In this document: one piece after another, positions 16,015 through 22,920 of the stretch | Layout of the letters: every line of letters begins with the position of its first letter | Position numbering within the stretch: position 1 is the first letter of the stretch | Position numbers and translations under genes: made by a program | Assembly (NCBI GenBank): GCA_040374085.1 | Contig: JBEIVB010000022.1 | Coordinates: forward strand, 1-29,779 | Reading direction: 5' to 3' | From: JBEIVB01 sp040374085 | Lineage (GTDB): Bacteria > Bacteroidota > Bacteroidia > UBA4408 | DNA: 29,779 bases | The notes under the pieces: generated by a model | What the model was told of the DNA's origin: nothing | Seen by the model: the letters and a program-made list of their open reading frames with translations, nothing else | Database searches by the model: none

Positions 16015-17346
16015 GTGATTAGCCCTGACCTGCGCTACGGCCGCATCCTTCAGGTTGCCTTTCCGCTCATTATGGGTGGCATAGGGCAAACCATCATCAA
16101 CGCCACCGATACCGCGTTTCTAGGGCACATGCCCAACCCCGAAGTGGCTATAGGAGCATCGGCCATTGGCGGATTGTTTTATGTTACCTTTTTTATGCTC
16201 GCCCTGGGATTTGCCATTGGGCTGCAGATTGTGGTGGCCCGCCTAGACGGTGAGGGAAAGAAGCTGGGCATTGGACCGGTAATGGATCACGGCGTTTATT
16301 TTTTGGCGGCTTTGGCCGTATTGCTCTTTTTGATTCTGAAAATATTTGGCGCCGTTCTGGTGGGGTGGTTCGTTCAAAGCGAGGCCATTCGGTATGCCAC
16401 GGTAGAGTTTTTGAGCACCCGCAGCTACGGCATCTTCTTTGGATTGGGCGCCTTGGTGTTTCGGGCCTTTTTTACGGGCATCGGCGATACCAAAATCGTA
16501 ACCTATACCACCTTGATTTCGGCAGTGGGAAACATTGTTTTGAATTATGTATTTGTATTTGGTCATGGAGTAGAACCTATGGGCATTGCCGGTTCGGGGT
16601 TGGCCAGCACCATTTCTGAGGCCGGGGCCACGGTGTTTGCTTGGGCCTATACCCGGCGCAAGGTGGTACACTCGGATTACGCCTTGTTTTCATGGCCGAA
16701 GCCCAGTAGAGGCGTTTTTCGGGAGATTTTTCAGGTGGCCGTTCCGCTCATGTTTCAGGTGTACATTGCCCTCTGGAGTTGGTTCATTTTCTTCCTGATT
16801 GTGGAGAAAATGGGGCAACGTCCGTTGGCCATCTCCAACCTTGTGCGCAACGTGTATATGGTTTTGATGATACCCTTAATGGGTTTTTCCAATGCCACCA
16901 ACACGCTGGTGAGCAACCTGCTGGGGCAGGGTAGGGGAAAGGATGTGCCTGCGTTGGTATTCCGTTTGTGTGTATTGAGCCTTGCATTCTCGGGTGCATT
17001 GGTCATGCTGAATCTGCTTTCTCCTCAGTTTTTGCTCTCTATTTTTACTCAGGATGCCTCCTTAATGGCCGATACTGTTGGATGCATTTGGGTGATCAGC
17101 GGCAGTCTGCTGCTGTTCTCTGTGGTGTACATTTTGCTCAGTGCGGTTTCGGGCAGCGGAAAAACCGGAGCATCCCTTGCCATTGAATCCATCACTTTGG
17201 TGTTTTATCTATTAGCCAGTTGGTATATGGCCGTTTACCGCCATGCATCCATTGAATGGGTCTGGAGTGTGGAATATGTGTATTTCCTGATCATGGGCAT
17301 CCTCTGCTGGTGGTACCTCCGCTACCGTGTGCTGGAAAAGGCTTGA
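16015..17346 (+). CDS. MATE-family multidrug/Na+ antiporter
   Basis: The 443-residue protein is almost entirely hydrophobic, with about 12 membrane segments in two similar halves (near 10-200 and 235-430), as in the MATE (NorM/DinF-like) exporters. The N-terminus QVAFPLIMGGIGQTIINATD and the following TAFLGHMPNPEVAIGASA are the classic MATE helix-1 pattern of substrate-binding residues and VGxLG-like loop. These proteins expel cationic or aromatic compounds in exchange for Na+ or H+. The start is a GTG at 16015, as no ATG fits between dxs and the conserved helix 1. The substrate is unknown. It is probably co-transcribed with dxs. Confidence 0.93.
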   Translation: MISPDLRYGRILQVAFPLIMGGIGQTIINATDTAFLGHMPNPEVAIGASAIGGLFYVTFFMLALGFAIGLQIVVARLDGEGKKLGIGPVMDHGVYFLAALAVLLFLILKIFGAVLVGWFVQSEAIRYATVEFLSTRSYGIFFGLGALVFRAFFTGIGDTKIVTYTTLISAVGNIVLNYVFVFGHGVEPMGIAGSGLASTISEAGATVFAWAYTRRKVVHSDYALFSWPKPSRGVFREIFQVAVPLMFQVYIALWSWFIFFLIVEKMGQRPLAISNLVRNVYMVLMIPLMGFSNATNTLVSNLLGQGRGKDVPALVFRLCVLSLAFSGALVMLNLLSPQFLLSIFTQDASLMADTVGCIWVISGSLLLFSVVYILLSAVSGSGKTGASLAIESITLVFYLLASWYMAVYRHASIEWVWSVEYVYFLIMGILCWWYLRYRVLEKA

Positions 17347-17404
17347 TTTCAATCCTTCGCCCTGGCCCCGGCAGGTTCGGATGTAACTTGTTATGAAAAA
17401 GCTT

Positions 17405-17412
17405 TATTTTGG
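17405..17412 (+). promoter_or_regulatory. Near-consensus -7 box TATTTTGG of DUF3078 gene
   Basis: TATTTTGG ends 19 nt before the ATG at 17432, the same geometry as at slyD. It supports that start over the upstream in-frame ATG at 17393. Confidence 0.4.
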
Positions 17413-17431
17413 TCCGATCAAAAAACAACCT

Positions 17432-18436
17432 ATGCGTCATCTCTACATCTTATCGGTGTTTACCGTATTGCTTTTGGGGGCTAGTGCCCGCGCAGAAACA
17501 GCCAACCCCGATACGTCGTGGAAACGAGGAGGGTTTGCTGCACTCAACTTCAACCAAGGCACTTTTTATCAGTGGGCTCCCGGTGGGCAAAGCAACCTGG
17601 CGTTTACGGGTTTGTTCAATTACTATTTCAATTACAACGACGGCATCGATATTTGGAAGAATGAACTGAACCTCTCCTATGGAACCGTCCGAAATTTCGA
17701 TTTAGGTTCTACCAATCAGATCGACGCATTTTGGAAAAAGAACGAGGACCGCATCAATTTCGAGTCGAAGTACGACCGAAAGGCCAGCAAGAAGTTTTTC
17801 TACTCGGCCAACCTGCTCTTTCTTTCTCAGTTTGACAAAGGTTTTGTTGCTCCCGATTATGTGAACCCGAAATCGGATTTTCTCGCACCTGCCCTAGGAA
17901 CCATAGGCGTGGGAATGAAGTGGAAGCCCACCGATTATTTCGATGTGTTTCTCTCTCCTGCATCCGGTAAATTCACGTATGTGCGTCTTCAAGATCTCGC
18001 CGATCAGGGAGTTGGAGGAGTTCGCGGTGCAGACAAGGATCCCTTAACAGGCCTTCTCATTGCCGGCACAGGACAAAGGTTTCGCCCCGAGTTCGGTGCC
18101 TCATTGATTCTAAATTTTAATAAAAAAGAGCTGATCAAAAATGTGGATCTAAATACCAATATTACCTTTTTCAACAACTACACCGACAGCAGGGTTGAAA
18201 AGCGACAAAATATGTTTGTGTTGTGGAACTGGACCCTCTTCCTGAAGGTCAGCAAATACATTTCGGCCTCGATCATAGGACAGATGATCTACGATGACAA
18301 TGTAAACGTTATAAAGAAAGTAGAGCAGGTGCGCGATGCCAATGGCTTGCTTACCCAGAAGGTGCTTCAGCAGGGCAAAGGCATTCAATTGAAGAATGTC
18401 CTCGGCATTGGCTTCAGCTATAAGTTTAAGTACTAA
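17432..18436 (+). CDS. DUF3078 exported protein
   Basis: Starting at 17432 the protein is 334 residues with a signal peptide (MRHLYILSVFTVLLLGASARA). The frame opens at 17393, but those 13 extra residues would precede a normal signal peptide. The mature part begins TSWKRGGFAALNFNQGTFYQWAPGG and continues with alternating aromatic strands (NYYFNYNDG, WKNELNLSYG, FESKYDRKASKKFFYSANLL), the DUF3078 pattern found almost only in Bacteroidota. The amphipathic strands and the terminal aromatic-basic strand (LGIGFSYKFKY) suggest an outer-membrane beta-barrel. The function is unknown. It follows the MATE gene and converges on a glycosyltransferase gene. Confidence 0.88.
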   Translation: MRHLYILSVFTVLLLGASARAETANPDTSWKRGGFAALNFNQGTFYQWAPGGQSNLAFTGLFNYYFNYNDGIDIWKNELNLSYGTVRNFDLGSTNQIDAFWKKNEDRINFESKYDRKASKKFFYSANLLFLSQFDKGFVAPDYVNPKSDFLAPALGTIGVGMKWKPTDYFDVFLSPASGKFTYVRLQDLADQGVGGVRGADKDPLTGLLIAGTGQRFRPEFGASLILNFNKKELIKNVDLNTNITFFNNYTDSRVEKRQNMFVLWNWTLFLKVSKYISASIIGQMIYDDNVNVIKKVEQVRDANGLLTQKVLQQGKGIQLKNVLGIGFSYKFKY

Positions 18437-18454
18437 CCTAAGACAATCGGCTAT

Positions 18455-18494
18455 AAAACCTGTGCAGGCTCTCTTCCTTTAGGGCCTGCGCAGG
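18455..18494 (-). terminator. Probable intrinsic terminator of the GT2/acyltransferase operon
   Basis: On the minus strand CCTGCGCAGGC (18494-18484) pairs with GCCTGCACAGG (18469-18459) over 11 positions with one wobble, then TTTTAT follows. The hairpin overlaps the last codons of the glycosyltransferase gene. On the plus strand no T-run follows, so it mainly serves the minus-strand operon. Confidence 0.6.
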
Positions 18495-19231
18495 TATTGC
18501 ACAATCTTAGAAAGAGGCTTGCGCATGAGGGTGAAGGCGCCCGGCTTGAGGCCGTTCATTTCCCAAGCCACATGGTCTTCCCGATTGCCGCGCAAACGGT
18601 TTTTTAGGCTCACATTGCTGGTGCCTCCTGTGCGCATGTGCACGGTTACTTCAGGCAAATAAGCCAGCTTAATGCGGTGCTTGTGAATGAAGCGCAGCAT
18701 CAATTCATAATCTGCTGAACTCTTTAAGTTGAGGTGAAAACGGCCGTAGTGTTCATAACACCAGCGTTTTACAAAGAAGGTAGGATGAGGGGGCATCCAT
18801 CCTTTTAGAAATTTTCCCGGTTTGTATTCACCTGATTTCCAATAACGAACCACCTGAGAAAGGTCGTCGCGTTTTACATAATTTAAATCGGCATAGGCTG
18901 CGTCTGCGCCCCGCTCTGAAACCACCCTAGCCATTTTCGATACCACACCTGAATGGGCAAACACATCGTCTGAATTGAGCACAGAAATAAGTTCACCGGT
19001 GGCCAAGCCTACTCCCTTGTTTATGGCATCGTAAATACCCTTATCGGGTTCCGAAACGATGAGGGCAATTTGTTGTTCGTATTTTTTAATAATGCTGAGT
19101 GTATGGTCTTTCGACATACCGTCTATGAGGATGTATTCGATGTTTGGATAATCTTGTCCCAGCACCGACTGGATGGTTGCTTCAACGGTCTCAGCGGAGT
19201 TGTAGCAAACGGTTACGACCGATACTTTCAT
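18479..19231 (-). CDS. Glycosyltransferase family 2, WcaA/WcaE-like
   Basis: The 250-residue protein is a GT-A fold family 2 enzyme: KVSVVTVCYNSAETVEATIQ at the N-terminus (nucleotide binding), YILIDGMSKDHT at about 33-44, EPDKGIYDAINKG at 60-72 and LISVLNSDDVF at about 80-90, with the metal-binding DD. This form resembles WcaA/WcaE-type enzymes of exopolysaccharide loci, which add sugars to lipid-linked acceptors at the inner face of the membrane. The ATG overlaps the stop of the WcaF-like gene as ATGA (19231-19228), making it the last gene of a three-gene operon. The sugar donor is unknown. Confidence 0.92.
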   Translation of the reverse strand: MKVSVVTVCYNSAETVEATIQSVLGQDYPNIEYILIDGMSKDHTLSIIKKYEQQIALIVSEPDKGIYDAINKGVGLATGELISVLNSDDVFAHSGVVSKMARVVSERGADAAYADLNYVKRDDLSQVVRYWKSGEYKPGKFLKGWMPPHPTFFVKRWCYEHYGRFHLNLKSSADYELMLRFIHKHRIKLAYLPEVTVHMRTGGTSNVSLKNRLRGNREDHVAWEMNGLKPGAFTLMRKPLSKIVQYLRRP

Positions 19232-19809
19232 ACGATGGGTTGAATGTTGCGTTCTTTAATCCACTGAGCGGGATTGCCCTGATAGATGCCATAGGGCTTG
19301 GTTCCGGCCGTGGCCACCGATCCTGCGGAGAGCACACTTTCCCGTCCAAGGGTAACGCCGGGGCATACCACCGTTTGGGCACCTGCCCATGCTCCGTCTT
19401 CGAGGATGATTTTCCCGATGATCAAATCAAACGAAGGCTTTTTATAGTTGTGGTTTCCCGTCAGGAGCATGGCACCCTGTGAAATGCAACAGTGGTTACC
19501 AATGCGCACGTCGGCCAGATTGTCGATCCATGCGCCCTCCCCAATCCAGGTGTGGTTGCCGATGGTTAGCCTCCATGGATGTTTGATGTTTACGCCGGGT
19601 TTTATGACCACCCCTTTACCCACGCGGGCGCCAAAAAGCCGCAACAGCCAAACTTTCGGGGAGGAAGCCGGTAGAAGATAGGATTTAAACAACCCCGCAT
19701 TTATGAAATACCACATCAAGCGAATGGGCATACTCCTCCCGGGTTTATACCACCCATTGGAAAAGGAGGCCAGGTTGGTGCTGGTTTCCACAGTCTTATG
19801 CGGTTCCAT
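19228..19809 (-). CDS. WcaF-like left-handed beta-helix acetyltransferase
   Basis: The 193-residue protein has hexapeptide repeats over about residues 80-185 (VGKGVVIKPGVNIKHPWRLT, IGNHTWIGEGAWI, VRIGNHCCIS) with the family segment LTGNHNYKKPSFDL at about 115-129 carrying the active-site histidine, and ends with YGIYQGNPAQWIKER. This is the CatB/NodL/WcaF branch that acetylates sugars using acetyl-CoA. The N-terminal segment (PIRLMWYFINAGLFKSYLLP) is the WcaF-type addition. It overlaps the upstream acyltransferase gene by 14 nt and the downstream GT2 by 4 nt, so the three are clearly co-translated. The acceptor is presumably the sugar moved by the neighbouring glycosyltransferase. Confidence 0.92.
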   Translation of the reverse strand: MEPHKTVETSTNLASFSNGWYKPGRSMPIRLMWYFINAGLFKSYLLPASSPKVWLLRLFGARVGKGVVIKPGVNIKHPWRLTIGNHTWIGEGAWIDNLADVRIGNHCCISQGAMLLTGNHNYKKPSFDLIIGKIILEDGAWAGAQTVVCPGVTLGRESVLSAGSVATAGTKPYGIYQGNPAQWIKERNIQPIV

Positions 19810-20569
19810 GGGGGCGAAGGTATTTGGGTTTAAAGGCTTCTGATTGCTCTATGGCTTCCATTATTTTTTCCAACGTTTCTTCGGCGCTCAGGTCGGCAGG
19901 CAAATGCAAAGGCGGTTTAAAACGTACCTGCAATTCAACCCCACGCTTTTTCAACTTCAATCCTTTCTTATCAAATGCCCTGCGAAATCCATTGATGACT
20001 ACCGGCACAACAATGGGCTGATATTTTCGGATGATGTGCACGGTGCCGCGTCGGCCCGGAACAAAGGGCTTGGTGGTGCCTTGAGGAAAGGTAATGACCC
20101 AGCCCTCATCTAAGGCTTTTCCGATGTTGGAAATGTCGTTGGGATCCACTTGTCGATTGATGTCTTTGCCTCCTTCGCGCCACGTGCGCTTAATGGAAAC
20201 AGAGCCGGCATAAGCAAAGAGCTTGGGCAACAAGCCTGCTTTCATGGTTTCCTCTGCCGCCACAAAAAAGGTGTCGGTTTTTGGCCTAAGCAGGTAGGAG
20301 GGGCGACCAAGCCGATTCACTTTTCCTTGGCGGTGGCTGCAAAAGATGTGCATCAGGGTGATGACATCGGCAAAATAGGTTTGGTGATTCGATACAAACA
20401 GCACACCGTTTTTCGGCAAACCATTTAGATTCTCGGTACCCTCTATGCGCAGTTTATTGAGCCACGAGAGCCCGGGATACGTAACCACTCCAATGGCGCC
20501 AATGAGCAACCGCTTCAATACAATAAGATGTCCAAAGGTGTCTTTCCGAAACATAGAGGTGGACTGCAA
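19796..20569 (-). CDS. PlsC-like 1-acylglycerol-3-phosphate acyltransferase
   Basis: The 257-residue protein has the LPLAT layout: a hydrophobic N-terminal anchor (RLLIGAIGVVTYPGLSWL), motif I NHQTYFAD at 61-68, a basic middle and motif III FPQGTTKPF at 161-169, then VVPVVI. The family moves acyl groups from acyl-ACP or acyl-CoA to lysophospholipids or lipid A-like acceptors at the inner membrane. Two features are non-standard: motif I is H-x5-D (His62, Asp68) rather than H-x4-D, and motif III has Gln in place of Glu. The start is either the ATG at 20569 or the one at 20554. It is first in an operon with an acetyltransferase and a glycosyltransferase, so a glycolipid acceptor is possible. Confidence 0.88.
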   Translation of the reverse strand: MQSTSMFRKDTFGHLIVLKRLLIGAIGVVTYPGLSWLNKLRIEGTENLNGLPKNGVLFVSNHQTYFADVITLMHIFCSHRQGKVNRLGRPSYLLRPKTDTFFVAAEETMKAGLLPKLFAYAGSVSIKRTWREGGKDINRQVDPNDISNIGKALDEGWVITFPQGTTKPFVPGRRGTVHIIRKYQPIVVPVVINGFRRAFDKKGLKLKKRGVELQVRFKPPLHLPADLSAEETLEKIMEAIEQSEAFKPKYLRPHGTA

Positions 20570-20574
20570 GATGC

Positions 20575-20600
20575 AAAAAAAGGCGGCAAGGCCGTTTGCC
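20575..20600 (-). terminator. Possible intrinsic terminator downstream of acpH
   Basis: On the minus strand GGCAAACGGCCTTGCCGCC is followed directly by seven T residues. Two short alternative stems are possible (GGCAA/TTGCC or CGGC/GCCG), so it is of modest strength. It separates acpH from the plsC-like operon. Confidence 0.5.
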
Positions 20601-20621
20601 CATGGGGTAACCTGAACACAA

Positions 20622-21188
20622 TCAGTGGCTTAGGGCCAAGGCCTCGGGCATGAAAGCAAAGAAATCTGCTTCAAAACTTGCATGCTCGGCAAACAGCACC
20701 TCGGTTGCCAGCAGTAAGGCTTCTCCGCCGCTCACCCTTCTGCTCATGCCCCGAAAGGTGCTTTCCATGCCCGCCCGCTCGGCATAACCGCAAAGCCAAT
20801 TTCCTTTTTCCATGTGGTGCAACACAAAGGCAACGCCCTCGGGCAATTGAGGCAAATAGGGTTTTAAGCTTGCATACACCCAATCGGCATAATCTACCAG
20901 AGGTGTGGTGTGAAATTGCTGCCAATGCAAGGCCAGAAAATGATCGTAAAAAAGATCTACGATGATTCCGTTTAGGTGCGGAAATCGATTGCCCAGTCTG
21001 CGCTTGCTCTGTATGGCTATGGGGTGATGATCTATGAAATCGTCAATTTTTCGGTGCAGCAGAATGCCGCTCGAAATTCCCTCAGGGTAGGATTTCCATA
21101 GGCTTCCTTTTATAAAATCTCCCGAGAAATTTCCAGCCAACACATCGGTGTCGGATCCAGAGAGGAGGCAGTGCCCAAGAAAGTTCAT
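20622..21188 (-). CDS. acpH: Acyl carrier protein phosphodiesterase (AcpH family)
   Basis: The ATG at 21188 gives 188 residues beginning MNFLGHCLLSGSDTDVLAGN and continuing FSGDFIKG, close to the AcpH/DUF479 signature MNxLAHxxLS...GNxxxDxxKG. HRKIDDFIDHH carries the Asp/His residues of the HD-like metal site. AcpH removes 4'-phosphopantetheine from holo-ACP, although Bacteroidota homologues are not well tested. A longer frame reaches 21254 but runs into the preceding gene without family similarity. The start overlaps the stop of the T9SS protein gene as ATGA (21188-21185), so the cytosolic enzyme is coupled to an exported protein. Confidence 0.88.
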   Translation of the reverse strand: MNFLGHCLLSGSDTDVLAGNFSGDFIKGSLWKSYPEGISSGILLHRKIDDFIDHHPIAIQSKRRLGNRFPHLNGIIVDLFYDHFLALHWQQFHTTPLVDYADWVYASLKPYLPQLPEGVAFVLHHMEKGNWLCGYAERAGMESTFRGMSRRVSGGEALLLATEVLFAEHASFEADFFAFMPEALALSH

Positions 21189-22816
21189 CGGAGGTTTCCG
21201 AAGCGTACCGGCTTGCCCGCGCCTTTGGCTGTGGTCAGTGCAATGGTATACCAACCCGCCGGAATGTGCTCGAAGCTCAGGTATTGGTTGCCGGAGTGTT
21301 GAGCCACAACCCGATCAACCACTTGCCCTAGGCAATTTCGTATTTCCCAAAAAGAACCGCCGGGCAAAGGCTCAGCCACCCCAATGGTACAACCGACGTT
21401 GGACGGATTTGGCCAAACCTGCGGTTCTTGAAGCAAAACTGCCGTTTCAAAACCGGAATTCAGCGGCATTAGGCGCACCAATAAGCTGTCGGTTTCTCCG
21501 GATTGGAGGTGCACAGTGTAGTTTCGGATTGAGTAAGCGGCCCTCCTTATGGTTAGAGTCAGGCTGCCGGTATCGGCAATGCCAAATCTATATCCACCGT
21601 TCAAACCACTTATGGTTGTGGTGCTGTCGCCGTTGCTGGCATAGAGGGTGAGCTTTGCATTTATGATGGGATTTCCGGTGAGGCTGTCCACCACCATTCC
21701 TTCCAAATAGGACGCTCTCCTGTATGTAGGCGTAACTACATAAAGTCCGCCGGCATCTGCAGTGAAGCTGCTAACCGCGGTGTCGAGGTTGGAGATGAGG
21801 ATGTTGCCCGAAGGAAGGTAGGGATATACACCCCATGAACCATGAAAGTCTGAGCCTTGGGTGCGGTAGGTATCGTAGTTGCCAACCTGAACGAGGTTGT
21901 ATGGCTTGTGTGCATCCACAATCACGCACCCGTCTTTGTACCAGGAATTGACGCAATAACCATCTTTATATAAGGTGTTGTGAACAATGCTTCCGCTGCC
22001 CGGATTGCTTCGGATTCTGCCAAGCTCTGTTATGTTTTGCAAGTTGCTAACATCGTACGCCGCCAAATAGGAACTCGATACCTCATCGGTGGTAAACAAT
22101 ACCGTTCCTTCGTCGTTGAGCCAGGTGTTGTGTGTAAACAGGCCGGGTGTGTTTTGGGTCTGCAGCAATGTGTACTGTGGCCCGGCATTAAAGTCCACCA
22201 CAGCAAAGTTACCGTTGTAAATCTGCCCAGGCCACGCGGTGTCGTTCCGCACGATGCCGTCGTGCACGTAATGTTCTTGATAGCCGTTTAGGTATACCGG
22301 GTTCCAGGGGTCGTTCAAACTGTATCGTAAAATACCTTTGGTTAATAAATTGGCTCCATACAGGTACAATTTCCCATTGTCTATATGCAAGGCATGAATG
22401 GTGCGTAGGGAGTCGATCGGAGAACCCAGTAGAGGTTTGTAGTAATTTTTATACGGTAGATTGGGACTGGGTAAGGGGCGCAAATCAACGATCTGAAGCC
22501 CTCCTCCTCCTTCTGTGGTGACGTAGGCAAATCCCTGCCAGGTTTTCACCTCCCTCCAAAGGTTGTCTACGCCCGGTATGCGCACCACCTCCCAAATGGA
22601 GTCGGGGTTGGTAACGTTTACAATGCTCAAGCCTTGCGAGGCGCACATGAGGGCGTATTCGTTGCCTAAGCTGTCTACGTGACCCCAAATGTTGCCACCC
22701 GTTTCTCCAGGATAAAAGAGAGCATCGCGATACTGCATATTGCGCGCAGGGTCGAATCCGGCAAAGGAGGTAAGGCAAAGCAAACAGAGTAAGGAGAGGA
22801 AACAGGAACGGAGCAT
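21185..22816 (-). CDS. Choice-of-anchor B (LVIVD-repeat) T9SS surface protein
   Basis: With the ATG at 22816 the protein is 543 residues and starts with a signal peptide (MLRSCFLSLLCLLCLTSFAG). The frame opens at 22867, but a TACCTTTG -7 box at 22841-22834 lies in between. The central part repeats the LVIVD type (GLSIVNVTNPDSIWEV, GGLQIVDLRPLPSP, LAAYDVSNLQNITELG) and has the HNTWLNDEGTVLFTTDE segment of the choice-of-anchor B family. A carboxypeptidase-regulatory-like domain follows (LEGMVVDSLTGNPIINAKLT), then a T9SS type A sorting domain (VWPNPSN... PAGWYTIALTT) ending FGNLR. It should be secreted and surface-anchored. Its function is unknown. It is the first gene of an operon with acpH. 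Confidence 0.9.
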   Translation of the reverse strand: MLRSCFLSLLCLLCLTSFAGFDPARNMQYRDALFYPGETGGNIWGHVDSLGNEYALMCASQGLSIVNVTNPDSIWEVVRIPGVDNLWREVKTWQGFAYVTTEGGGGLQIVDLRPLPSPNLPYKNYYKPLLGSPIDSLRTIHALHIDNGKLYLYGANLLTKGILRYSLNDPWNPVYLNGYQEHYVHDGIVRNDTAWPGQIYNGNFAVVDFNAGPQYTLLQTQNTPGLFTHNTWLNDEGTVLFTTDEVSSSYLAAYDVSNLQNITELGRIRSNPGSGSIVHNTLYKDGYCVNSWYKDGCVIVDAHKPYNLVQVGNYDTYRTQGSDFHGSWGVYPYLPSGNILISNLDTAVSSFTADAGGLYVVTPTYRRASYLEGMVVDSLTGNPIINAKLTLYASNGDSTTTISGLNGGYRFGIADTGSLTLTIRRAAYSIRNYTVHLQSGETDSLLVRLMPLNSGFETAVLLQEPQVWPNPSNVGCTIGVAEPLPGGSFWEIRNCLGQVVDRVVAQHSGNQYLSFEHIPAGWYTIALTTAKGAGKPVRFGNLR

Positions 22817-22833
22817 GGGAATTGATTTTGACT

Positions 22834-22868
22834 CAAAGGTAACAACCATAAACATCAGGCTGTTCAAA
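22834..22868 (-). promoter_or_regulatory. Promoter of the choice-of-anchor B/acpH operon
   Basis: On the minus strand TTTG (22868-22865) is followed after 23 nt by TACCTTTG (22841-22834), which ends 17 nt before the ATG at 22816. Both boxes match the Bacteroidota consensus, with spacing at the upper limit. Confidence 0.6.
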
Positions 22869-22920
22869 ACCCAAGGTAAGCAACTGAATAAAGCCCATGT
22901 ATGGGGGTTACATTTACCTC

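Noticed and set aside
22817..22867. Upstream extension of the choice-of-anchor B protein
   Set aside because: The extra residues precede a complete signal peptide and the -7 box lies inside them.
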